A stretch of 35,775 nucleotides of DNA from the NCBI GenBank assembly GCA_920105805.1, contig CAKKTI010000212.1, positions 1-35,775 on the forward strand, read 5' to 3'. Below are positions 1 to 10,640 of the stretch, piece by piece. The notes beneath the pieces are model-generated. The model was not told where the DNA came from. It searched no databases and was given only the letters and a program-made list of their open reading frames with translations. Every line of letters begins with the position of its first letter. The stretch's first letter is position 1. The stretch comes from Condylostoma magnum (lineage: Eukaryota > Ciliophora > Heterotrichea > Heterotrichida > Condylostomatidae). The translations under genes and the position numbers were made by a program.

Positions 1-100
1 CGCTAATAAACTAACACTACACTTTTAGGTATTTTAATTATTCAAAATGTATTCATGTGGGGAAGTAAATAAAATGTCAAAAGAAGAAATGATGTTAAAT
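1..100 (+). repeat. Left arm of terminal inverted repeat
   Basis: The first 100 bases match the reverse complement of 35676-35775 with three mismatches (positions 1, 58 and 61), no gaps. The repeat covers 73 bp of 5' flank, the ATG at 74 and the first nine codons of an ABC transporter reading frame. Similarity falls sharply after base 100. Because the repeat runs to the very end of the window, it may continue outside it or mark where an assembly stopped. No telomere-like simple repeat is present. Confidence 0.9.
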
Positions 101-620
101 TTTGGGAGTGAAGGATTTTTAGAGTAGAATGCTGTTAAATTGTTAAATTAGATATTGATTTTTAACCAAATATGTGAAGAGAATTGAAGAAGCAATTAGA
201 AAAACCGGATCCTAGCCTTGCTTACCCTTTATTCAATGTATTTAAAATATAGTATATAGAGTAGAAATTGAGAAAATAAACAGAGCTTTAAATCTTTTAG
301 GATAGCTCTTCTTGTTATAATATGCTTTGAAATAGGTAAAACTATTTACTCGAGCATTGAATATTAGTTTAAGATAATTTATCAACCTGGTATTTTGTTT
401 GCTCTACCAATGCTTTGATACGGAAAAGAGCTAATATACTGAGAAATAGAGTTTTCCCCTTGTAATAAAATGATTAAGAACTTTATATATACTTGGATGA
501 CGATAATGCATTTTGGAGATACTAGAAGGAGGCGCTAGGACTTAGAAAACTAAATTACTCTCTTTTTACCTAAAGGTTTTACTATAATGATATCTACAGA
601 AATTATTATAGTACTAAATA
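74..620 (+). pseudogene. Decayed 5' copy of the ABC transporter gene
   Basis: This is a broken duplicate of the N-terminal part of the intact ABCC-type transporter at 35702-32022. It starts with the same ATG and nine identical codons (MSKEEMMLN). After that, homologous blocks recur in the same order: a block around 196-245 resembles the EKKNPSLAYALFNAF segment, and one around 487-515 (YLDDDNAF) resembles YLEDDDAD of the intact gene. The blocks lie in different reading frames and are separated by diverged DNA, so no continuous protein can be made. Remains of the copy may extend beyond 620, but I cannot align them by eye. The contrast between the 97% identical first 100 bases and the poorly conserved remainder suggests a mosaic history such as recent conversion of the end. 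Confidence 0.7.
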
Positions 621-2159
621 CATAACTTTTAGTATATAAACCAATAATTTATACCAGTATTATATATCTTAAATCATAGTATTTACTAGAAATAATCTTT
701 CAACAAATAATATTCATATTGGAAGCCCTTGTATAAATATTCCGTAATATCTATAATAATTCTACTTCAAAACCCGATTAAGTATATTTTTCCAATTATT
801 CATGTACTTTTAGAAAGTATATTCACAATCATAATTTCCATTTTATTAAGATATTATAATTCAATTTAAGATTACTAAACCAGTTGGCCTTACTATGGCT
901 GTTCTCTACAAAAGCATCTCTTTATACTCTAGATTGCATGAAGTATCATACTAATCAAGCTTATAGCTACAGGAGGAAAAAATGATATTATTGATAAAAA
1001 TTGTAGAATGCTATAATCTGATATGCTTGATATATAGCAAACATTTAAGGAAATAATAGAAAATAGTTAGTTTACAAATTTTGTAAAATTAGAGAATCGC
1101 TTTGTATATGGTTGATGCTTGAATATAAAAATAATGCTCTGTTTAATACTCACGAAAAGATAAGATATAGATAATAATGATACTTTCATAATAAATTAGT
1201 TACCATCATTCATAATCACGAAAGCTTGAATACTTTTCAGCACAAACGATATAATTAAATAAGTTCTTTAAATCTTATCTTCTTTTATCTATGCAAAAAG
1301 TGAACTGAAATATTAACCTTGATAGTTACCTTTAAACATTAACTTTAGTAATTGTACATATTTAGTAGGTAGAAAAGCATTATTATGATTGAGATAATAA
1401 AACTTCAAATAATAGTTTAATTTTGAGCTATATTTTAATTCCTAATTATACAAAAAATTAAATTGATATGTCTAAAATTAATGGATTTTTTATCAAAAGT
1501 ATGATTCAGTTTAAAGAAATGGTACTAAAGATAGTAAATTAGATTAAAACTATTTTAAAATATATAAGGTGAAAAACAACCTAGAGATTTTCTTAAAGAT
1601 TTAGAAGAAAAGCAATTCTTTTAGATTTTACAGATTGCATAAAGTTTACACCTAATTAGTAAGCAAAAAGCGCATGAAATAAAGCCCTTTGATTATTACC
1701 CCTCATGTTAATGTAATTCTATATTACATTTAAAATATTTAAGACTTTTGTTAATTTTATATTAGACTTATAGTTTGACTTATGATACTCTATACATCTA
1801 CAATCCATTTCCGTTGTATTAAGGCTTACTATTATTGCTAAAAACTATAATTAGCAGTAAGATCGAATGCTTTATATAATCAAAACCTATCAAAATAAAT
1901 TCTTTAGGCCTGAGTAACGACGGTATATAATTTAAGCATATAAAGTGTAGATTCATATTCTCGAAGTTTATTATACAATTAAGTCAATTCAAGAAAACAC
2001 TAAAATCTAGTTCATGATTTAAGCATTATCATAGCTAATTCTATTAGGTTAAATGTGAAAAGCTGCGAATATTGATACTATAAAGCATGCTGAATTGTTT
2101 GAGTAATATTATATAAATTTCTATACAATAATAAATGATAAAGTAATAAAATAACTAAA
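621..2159. other. AT-rich region, no intact gene seen
   Basis: The stretch is very AT-rich. Short patches read like protein on the plus strand, for example around 960-1110 and a segment around 1568-1700 beginning GEKQPRDFLKDLEEK, but they lie in different frames and cannot be joined by eye. Because all 64 codons can be sense in this genome, open frames are not evidence. The patches may be further remnants of the decayed ABC copy or of other genes. Confidence 0.4.
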
Positions 2160-4428
2160 TATAAAGCTTCGATAAAGCTACTTTAAAATCACTTCCAACT
2201 CTAAAATTATGACTTTCACTACATACAACAAATTAATTATCTTCTGAAATAATACTGAAAGTACCCTGTGATCCTATGTTCCTATTAAAACATTCTTTTT
2301 AAATAATCCTTTCAATTTTCAAAGCGTAATAGCATTGTCAGCGGATCCACTTATAATAAATTAATTATCCCTTAAAATAGCCACTGATTATACTTATAAA
2401 TGATGTGTTCCTATTAACTTGTGTGTTTTGAATCAGCCTTTTAATTTCCACAACCTAACAGTCTTATCCTAGGATCCACTTACAGCAAATTTATCATTAT
2501 TAGAAATTGCTACTGAATATACTGGTCCCTCATGTACTGCTATTAATTTACTTTAGGATAAATTATGTATATTTCAAAGCATAATAGTATTGTCTAAGGA
2601 CCCACTTAAAACGAATTAGTTATAATTTGAAATGACTACTGATAATACTGATAAGCGATGTGCTCCTATTAATATGCATTAAGATAAATTATATAAGGTT
2701 CAAAGTATAATAGTTGTATCCTTAGAGCCACTTATAATAAATTAGTTAGTATTAGAAACAGCCACTGTGTATACTGATTTATCATGCATTTCTATTAATT
2801 TGGAATGAATTGTGTGAAGTTCACATCATAACTGTACTATCAGATGATCCACTTACAATGAATTGATTATCATTTGAAATGGCTACTGATTATACCTCTT
2901 TATTATGCTTGCCTATTAATCTGTTTTAGGACGGGTCTTGTAGGCTTTAGTACATAATAGTGCAATCCTCAGATCCAGTTATAACAAATTAATTACTCTT
3001 AGAAATAGCTACTGATTTTATTCTTCTCTTATGTTCGCCTATTTATCCTGTTTCTATTACTCTCTTTGCTTCTTTATAATATCTTAGTACTTTAATCCAT
3101 GATTGTAATTGTCTGTTCGCATATTCAATATGCAATCCTACTTTTAACTTTTGCTTGTTCCTTTAATATAATTTAACATAGAATTCGAACAGTTGCTTTG
3201 CTTATTTTAACCAATTTGTCGTTACAAATTAACGTTTGAATTATTGTTATTCTTAGCTACTTGCTTTATACTACTTTTAACAGTTTTTAGATATTTGATA
3301 AGTTTACCTACTTTACAAAGATATCCTGATTTTATTCGATTTTAATTCATAAATTTCATAATGAATTAATTGATTGTTTCTTTGTAATATACGTTAAATA
3401 CCTCTTCTTCGCATAAATTTATCGATTCAAAACTGTTTAACTCTGATTGGTGAAATAAGGAATAAGTGGGAATTTATTCTTTCAAAATTTTATTTTTATC
3501 TGGAAATACTTACAAAACTCTTGTGATTAGTAAACTAATTGCTCCCTATGTATCCATTTTATATGTTAATGAACTATGATGTAAAGCAAAGAGAAATTTA
3601 TAATTTAATGTGAATACACATATCAAGCATTTGATAAGTCAGAAGTAAAGATATAAATATAGCTTAGGCGTTTGAAATTTAATCCTTTTGATTTGAATTT
3701 AATAAAGCTTATTGTAACTGTTTAACTTGGCAAATGCTAAAAGTATTTACTGCTCATTCACTCATTTATTCGATTATTAACTTGTTTCCTTCAATCTTAT
3801 TATATTTATATTACTTTATCATTATCCTATTTTATTACACATACTTAACATATTGCTTGCACTATTTTTAGAGTTATCTAGTGTATTAGTATCTTATTCA
3901 AACAATACTTTATATACTAAATATGCATATTATGGTCAGTTTCCCTTGCAAGGCTTGATAATTTTATTCTATTCACTAAATTTGGTAGTTATTGTTTATT
4001 ATTTAAGCATTTTGAGTTTTATAGTATTTGCTAGACGTTACTTATTTTTATAATAATCAGAATTATTTTTAGCTGAGCCAATATAGTTCCATTGCACTAT
4101 TTTCTCGTTGGGATTTAACTGCATTAAAACTTTAGTTAGTTTTATTTTGCAAAATTGATCAATAATTTCTATATATCTCGGTCTATAGCCTATAATTACA
4201 ATTTTCCATATATTTCATCTTACGTTCTGCTTCAATTACTACAAAGTTTACATTTTTGCTCGTTCTTATTTTAAACTCTAGTATATTAAGCCTTATTGTA
4301 ATTTTAGGACATTATTATTATATTTTCTTCTTATGCTACAGTTATATGTGTAATTGCTTTGAGTTGCTAAGAATGAGATTTGCTCAGTTGCTAATTCAGA
4401 TCCCTAAATAATTGAGCCTCCATTATAT
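2160..4428 (-). pseudogene. Frameshifted WD40-repeat gene remnant
   Basis: Read on the minus strand, 3030-2160 carries about six WD40 blades of about 42 residues. Each has a core like SVAISNDNQFIVSGSSD and several have the blade Trp written as TGA. Blades include IGEHKRRIKSVAIS, IGKHNKEVQSVAIS, IEMHDKSVYTVAVS and LIGAHRLSVLSVVIS. The reading frame changes near 2790, where about 5 nt are missing between two blades compared with the others. It changes again near 2245, consistent with a 1-nt loss, where the last blade continues as ISEDNQFVV in another frame. The region upstream (4428-3030) contains protein-like minus-strand segments, starting MEAQLFRDLNQQ at 4428 and including an EEEVFNVYYKETINQ segment near 3400, again in different frames. 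These may be the N-terminal part. WD40 proteins are scaffolds; I cannot assign a partner. At least two frame breaks make this a pseudogene. Confidence 0.65.
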
Positions 4429-4696
4429 AACACTGATTGTTTTAAATATTAGATGGATTGTCTTATTATTTAATTAACTTTCCCTCTTTAATTATTTACA
4501 TCGATATTATGTGTCCATATAATAGATAGTATCTAATTAGCCACTTTAAGTACACTGCTAGGAGAATAGATATTTATTTAGAAGATTTATATTCTATTAT
4601 TATATTTTCTTCATATGCTTTAAAAAGTAAACAATAGGTTTATAAATAACTGCAAATATATTATCTCAGTTATTATAATGTAGCTGAAAAGATAAA
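4429..4696. other. Spacer, nothing recognised
   Basis: AT-rich spacer downstream of the MORN gene stop and upstream of the probable start of the decayed WD40 gene. No RNA gene or repeat was seen. Confidence 0.4.
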
Positions 4697-7498
4697 CTAA
4701 TTAATAACTAATACTCCGTTTCTCCATTCTCCATCATATTTAGCACCATTAGCATAATTATATACTCCTCTCCCATGCTTTTTATCATCTTTCCATTCTC
4801 CATCATATTTATTACCATTAGCATAATTATATACTCCTCTCCCATGCCTTTTACCATCCTTCCATTCTCCATCATATTTAGCACCATTAGCATAATTATA
4901 TACTCCTCTCCCATGCTTTTTATCATCTTTCCATTCTCCATCATATTTATCACCATTAGCATATTCCTTTACTCCTCTCCCATGCTTTTTACCATCTTTC
5001 CATTCTCCATAATATTTATCACCATGAGCATAATTATATACTCCTCTCCCATGCCTTTTACCATCTTTCAATTCCCCATCATATTTAGCACCATTAGCAT
5101 AATTATATACTCCTCTCCCATGCCTTTAATCATCTTTCCATTCTCCATAATATTTCTCGCCATCAGCAAAAATATATACTCCTCTCCCATTCTTTTTATC
5201 ATCTTTCCATTCTCCATCATATTTATCACCATTAGCATATTCCTTTACTCCTCTCCCATGCGCATTATTATATTTACATTCTCCATAATATTTCTCGCCA
5301 TCAGCAAAAATATATACTCCTCTCCCATGCATTTTATTATCCTTCCATTCTCCATCATATTTATTACCATTAGCATAGTTACATACTCCTATTCCATGCC
5401 TTTTACCATCTTTCAATTCTCCAATATATTTATCACCATTAGCAAACTATATTACCCCTCTCCTATGCATTTTTTGTTCAGGAAACTTGCCTTAAAATTA
5501 TTGTATTTTGCTTTACATTTCCTAAATGCAGTTATCAAGAATTAAACGTTAAGTGTAATTTTATTATTATTACTATTAAACGAGAAAATTTGAAAACTCT
5601 AAAGATCTATTAAAAGCTTATAATTTATTTTCTTTATATGATTAGATTAGCCATTCCGTTGTTTTCTGATAATATTCCTCTGGAGATAAATATGGAATAT
5701 TCTATTAAACTAGTCATGAAATACAGCCATAAGTTTTAATAAGATTAGGTCTTAACTCATTTCTGTTAACATTTTAAAAGATTTCTTAGGCTAATTATAC
5801 ATCTTCTACAAGTCTATCTAAGTGCTTTAAGTGCTATATAGAGAATTAATTGATTTTATCTCTTATTAATCTATCAATCGAATCTAATGACTCTAAGGTT
5901 ACATATGATTTAATCCTACAAATAGATTTCAATGCTTTACTAAGTTTCTAATTCTAAATGTTTCTGATTAAATTATCTATTTATGAATTTGATAGCATTT
6001 ATCCTTTTAGTAACCTTTTTAAACATTATTCACTTACTTGCTATCCTTAATCTCTTAAAATCTATATGATCTGCTACAAGTTAAGGCCTCTTTCAAAATT
6101 TAGTAGAGCGTACCTGACTTATTCCTCGTAATTTTCCATTTATTATTAGGGATTTCTAAATATAGATTTAATTATTACTCAAAACAACTAAAGAATTGAA
6201 ATCAAAATCTCCAAGAATTGAATAATTAACAACTCAGAATAATTTAGTTAAAAACAGTGTTTTTTTTGAGAACTTATTCAATTAGTTCTATTCACCATTT
6301 TACTAAAAGCTGAATTTCCTAATAGACTAAGGATTTATAGGATATTTAAAGCTTTATTATAATAATCTTCACCTATCTTAGTCTTTACTTCTCAAAATTT
6401 TAGAACAAATGATTTAAAATTATCTCTAATTTTCGCCTTGGCAGGTAAAGAAATCTGCATAGTTCTATATAAAGCATACTCCCTATAATCAATCAAAACG
6501 CTTACAGAGTCCTAAAGTAATAATAAAAGTTACAGATAGTCTAAAAGAGAAGAAATAATTGAGACCTTTTGGTTAGCTACTAAAACTTATCTAGAAGCCT
6601 TTCTACTAGTTTGCAACTATGATTGGTTATTCATAGAATTATAAATCAAAATTAGTCTGAAAGCTTTAGTTTTCTCCATACTAAGCTCATAAACTTCTAA
6701 AAGGAATATCTCAAATTATAATATGCACAAGACATTCTAAGAGTACTAGGTAATTGCTGTGTAATTATATTGCATTATTAACTAGAGATTTACTACAAGA
6801 TAAAAATTAGTTGGCATTCCAAACTTCTATGCAATTATATAAACACAAGAAGAAGCTGATCTGCATTCCTCACCAATTTGTTGATTTAGGTACAAGACTA
6901 TTATTTTAATACTATCAACCTCGCATATGTCTTCAGTATTGTTCATAAAAGTTTTAAATCAATTAATTAAATACAATTACTACTTCAAATTCAAGACCTT
7001 ATTTTCTATGCAAGCTATACTATAAAACTCGTAATTAATTCCACTAAGTTGCTTTACCCAATTATAGTACAACAACGTTCTATACAGCCCTTAGTTAATA
7101 TATTTGGCATATTAATGGAACTATTTATGAGATTCTAAAATACTTGTATAATTTATAGCTTAGAATAACAGTAAGAGTATTGTAGAGCATATTTTGTATC
7201 AATTGAATTTATAATCATTCATTATACAACATTACTTTTTGAGAAGTTATATCTCCTATTCTATGCTGAGTTTTAATTTGTTTAATATACTTATATTTGT
7301 TATACATTTCTAATACCAGCGCTGTGCAGGTGATGAATTCCTATATTAATTGGACAAAAGGGTAACTAATTTCTATTATTCAGTCAGCTTGTATACCAAA
7401 GTTAAATTACAATTTTTATCAAATTAAAAGAGATTTTTCAAAAATAAGAATCAACTTTATATCAGGAGATACTTTACAAAATTTGTGATTTAACTCAT
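4697..7498 (-). CDS. Helical protein with C-terminal MORN repeats
   Basis: One frame is continuous from ATG at 7498 to TAG at 4699-4697 (933 aa) if TAA/TAG are Gln and TGA is Trp. The first about 640 residues are Leu/Gln-rich and helical, with no family I recognise; blocks such as ELRPNLIKTYGCISWLVQQN read as genuine protein. Seven or so TGA codons fall where Trp is plausible (for example LKFWEV, NWYKI, ISWLV). The C-terminal about 255 residues are eleven MORN repeats of 23 aa, consensus HGRGVYNYANGAKYDGEWKDGKR. MORN repeats form beta-strand pairs that bind membranes or act as scaffolds in cilia and basal bodies. Between the parts lie six consecutive TAA/TAG codons (5578-5561), which could be Gln6 or a true stop. 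In the second case there are two genes, 7498-5576 and 5518-4697, in the same frame. The MORN part is certain; the fusion is about even odds. Confidence 0.6.
4706..5462 (-). repeat. 69-bp tandem repeat array encoding MORN motifs
   Basis: About eleven copies of a 69-bp unit encode 23-residue MORN repeats. The copies are nearly identical at the DNA level; the segment encoding HGRGVYNYANGAKYDGE recurs with few changes. This suggests recent expansion or homogenisation by unequal exchange rather than old, diverged repeats. It is a coding minisatellite, not a CRISPR array: there are no unique spacers. Confidence 0.85.
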
Positions 7499-7853
7499 TG
7501 AATTATATATAAAATTGAAATAATGAGCAGTTTAAAGCTTTTGAATTAGATTACATTGCAAATAATAAGCAATTTCAACTATCTAAGTAAAATACTCAAT
7601 ACTTAGAATATCTTTTAAAATATCATGCTATATTTACTTAGCCTTACGATTATTTTTATAACTCTAATATTTCATAGAACAGCAAGTGTTTATAAGTAGT
7701 TAGCAATAACTTAATATTCAAACTATTTATATCGTTATAAAAATTCAACTCTACAAAATTACTTTAACACTTATAATATTAGATAATTCGTCAAGAGTAG
7801 ACCTAAAATAACTGAAAATAATATTATTTACTGTTAATCCCTAATATAATTAT
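7499..7853. promoter_or_regulatory. Divergent intergenic spacer
   Basis: 355 bp between two divergent start codons (7498 minus, 7854 plus). It is AT-rich and presumably contains the promoters of both genes. No distinct motif was identified. Confidence 0.4.
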
Positions 7854-10640
7854 ATGGAAAGAAGACATTTTAGTGTAAAGAACTTCCAACTTTCAAAAGC
7901 TTCTAATTTAGCTTAGCTAAGTAGAAATAGCCCTTTACAAAGCAACAGATATAAAACAAATACACCCAAAAGATAAAAATACTTGAAAGCATCTCAACTA
8001 GACAGAGCATAAATTCGAAATCTGTTGAAAAAGGAAAACAAAAGTTTGTAAAAGGATAAAACTTAAAGAGATGTATCACATATAAAGGATAAAGTAGGTA
8101 TAAAGCTAAAATCAATAAATGATTTTAATTCTGTCATAGAACAATAAATTTGACAATAATCTTAATTACCGACTGATTTCAAACATTTGAAAAAACTAGT
8201 TAATTCAAGTAGTGAGTTCGGATTTCCGAGATCTTTTAAAAACGACGGAGCTTCTAATATAAATACGTGTAAAAAGGAAAGCTGCATTGATAAAGTCATA
8301 AAATCTTCCTAGAGTAAATTTAGTAAGGCATTCTCAGGAAATAATTTAAAGCTATTTAATAGGAAAAATCGGAACTTTTTTATTAAGGAAGAAAACTTTC
8401 ATGGTCCTCCAACAGGAAGACAAGAAATAAACAATTTGGAAAACTGGTATGAGTATATGATAAAAACTTATGTTAAAGGGAATAAAACTAAGAACCAAAG
8501 TGAGTAGTATATAATAACAGTAGCATTAAAGGAAACCATGAGATAAATCAGTGTTTTATGCAAGCAGAGGGCAAGATTTCTTAAAAAGATTATAAAAAGA
8601 CTTTTAGTGTTTCATAAAAGTTAGAAATAGGAAGTTAATTAAAAGTTTGAGGAATTATAAAGCTAGTAGAGTTTGATGTAAGAGAAACATGAGGAAGTGG
8701 TTCAATCGCTTTAGAAAGACTTATAATAGAAAGATAAAATAATTGATTAATAAGTTAAAATAGAGAAAAAGAAGAGCTAGCAGGCTTTGGAATAAATAAG
8801 TCGACTAAATACCATGCTAATTATAGGAGATTAAGAGAGAAATCTAGTAAAAGAGTGTGCACTATACATAAATTATTTCCCAAAATCAATACATAGCCCT
8901 TTAAACGATGATATACCTTATCTAACTTAATAAATGTGTAGTGCTTTTACTATACAACCTGCTTAATATGATACAGAAGAAATATAGACTGATATTTCAT
9001 TAAATTACTCATAATTATCAGAAGAAGAAGAATCACCTAGTAAACAAAATTTAGTCTTAAGAAATCGCTATAACAGGTTAATTAAAACTTATAATTAACT
9101 AAAGAAAAAGTACAAGTAGCTCAATCCATAGAATATTGATAGCTCATTTTCCATAAGCCTACAAATGGAGTCGTATTTAAACCTATAAACTTTTAACACT
9201 TAAATCGATATCCAGCCTACAATACAAAAAGATTCTGCAAATCTATAAATTGAATACATTGATATAATAGATCTACGCCCTTAGTAAATCGATCAAATTT
9301 TAACAACTTAAAATTCATTAGAAAGCAGTGATCTTTAAGATTTATATATCAGCCAATTTATTCCTAATGATCTTGATACAACCTCATGAATTGCTGGCTA
9401 CAATGTTGGATTTGAAAAGGGGAAGGATTACGGATATTAGGAAGGAGAGAATTTAGGATTTTAACGAGGTTTGTTTGAATCTGAAATAGAATCTCCGGTA
9501 GTAGTTAAAGAAGATAAACCTCCTACTAAATCAAAATATAAGAAAGAACTAGTAAGGAATATGCTAGGAAAATAAAATATATTGTCGCAATGAACTAACA
9601 AAGTAACAAAATTCAAAGAATTTCAGTTTAATCAAAGGGCTTAAAAGATATTTTTAGAACATCCGAGCAATAACTTAATGAATATTTTACTGAATAGTTC
9701 AAGTAAAACGATTAAAAGTTACGGTATAATACAGCCTAAGATGCTATTGAAAATGTTATCTGTTTATTTTGGGATATACATTGATAAGAGTATTCCTAAT
9801 TTTAGTTTTAACTTCATACATTTTATATACGAAGATGTGCATACAAAATACGGCTTGAAAAATGTAGCTAAAGGGAAATTCTTCTAAATCATTTCTAGCA
9901 TGTTTATCAATAAAAATATAAACCGAGTTAAAATACTGCTTAAATTGCTTTAAATTGGTTGGAAAGTTGATTTGTAAGATTATCAGAACTATATATTCTC
10001 CTTTTATATGAGTTGTTATTATCATATCATAACGTCTTAACTAGGCATTGTAGTATCAATTGACCAAGTAGAAGATGTGTAATATATTCCCTATATTAGA
10101 ATACAGAGTTGCTTTGACTAGAATCTTAGAAGACTTCTCACAGATATTCAAGCTTAAAAAGTAATTGATCAATTAGAATCTATGGTAGTTTAAGATATAA
10201 GAAGACTTAATACAGAAGGATTAATAGATTTATAATAAGCTCTTGAATTATTCTGCGATTAATACGATAGTATAATGACAAATATCGCAAATAATGTACT
10301 ATTTTTAACTGATATTACCTAGGACATAATAAGTAGCCAAACACTATGCGACATTATCTCTAAAATTTCCTCCTTTGAAGTAAATTTAGTATAAGACCAA
10401 GATTTAACCCAAATATGCCAACACTACTAAATTCTAACTGACAACCAAATCAACCTATTCTACCAAAACAACCAAATAAAAACTATATGAAGCACTTTCA
10501 GCCCCGATAACTCAACCAAACTGCTTCTAGACAAACAAGAATACATCCCAAGTCATTTTTCGCGACTATACAAAATCCTATGCACACTACTATACAATAG
10601 GTCCCTATAGAATATTTATATTACCAAACTAATACTCTGA
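7854..10640 (+). CDS. Coiled-coil protein, possibly axonemal (dynein light chain p28-like segment)
   Basis: A single frame runs from ATG 7854 to TGA 10638-10640 (928 aa), with an alternative stop at TAG 10608-10610. Nothing breaks the frame over 2.8 kb once TAA/TAG are Gln; three internal TGA fall in IWQQ, TSWIAG and SQWTN contexts. The basic N-terminal third is followed by a segment (about residues 190-300) reading KETMRQISVLCKQRARFL and then a long Gln-rich coiled coil. That resembles the RQV..C.ERG.LL helix plus coiled coil of axonemal dynein light chain p28/DNALI1 and AXDND1 proteins. A Gly-patterned stretch (GYNVGFEKGKDYGYQEG) lies near residue 525. The C-terminal half is helical and unrecognised. 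Family assignment is tentative; a ciliary role is inference. The 3' end meets the ankyrin-kinase gene tail to tail. Confidence 0.75.

Noticed and set aside
1-60. Telomere at the window end
   Set aside because: No simple tandem repeat is present; the end is unique sequence shared only with the other end.
2160-2800. Euplotes-like programmed +1 frameshifting to explain the WD40 frame changes
   Set aside because: The frame changes coincide with small losses relative to sister blades and not with a stop-codon slippery site; no intact gene in the window needs frameshifting.
3361-4690. Plus-strand open frame reading as a multi-pass membrane protein (includes a segment FPLQGLIILFYSLNLVV)
   Set aside because: The strand is T-rich, which yields hydrophobic codons in any frame when no codon is an obligatory stop. 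The opposite strand carries the WD40 remnant. No conserved motif was found.
4706-5462. CRISPR-like array
   Set aside because: Repeats are contiguous with no unique spacers and encode MORN motifs; the organism is a eukaryote.
4775-5545. Long plus-strand frame across the MORN array
   Set aside because: It is the antisense shadow of the repeats; its periodic SIIIYSSPM pattern mirrors the 69-bp unit.
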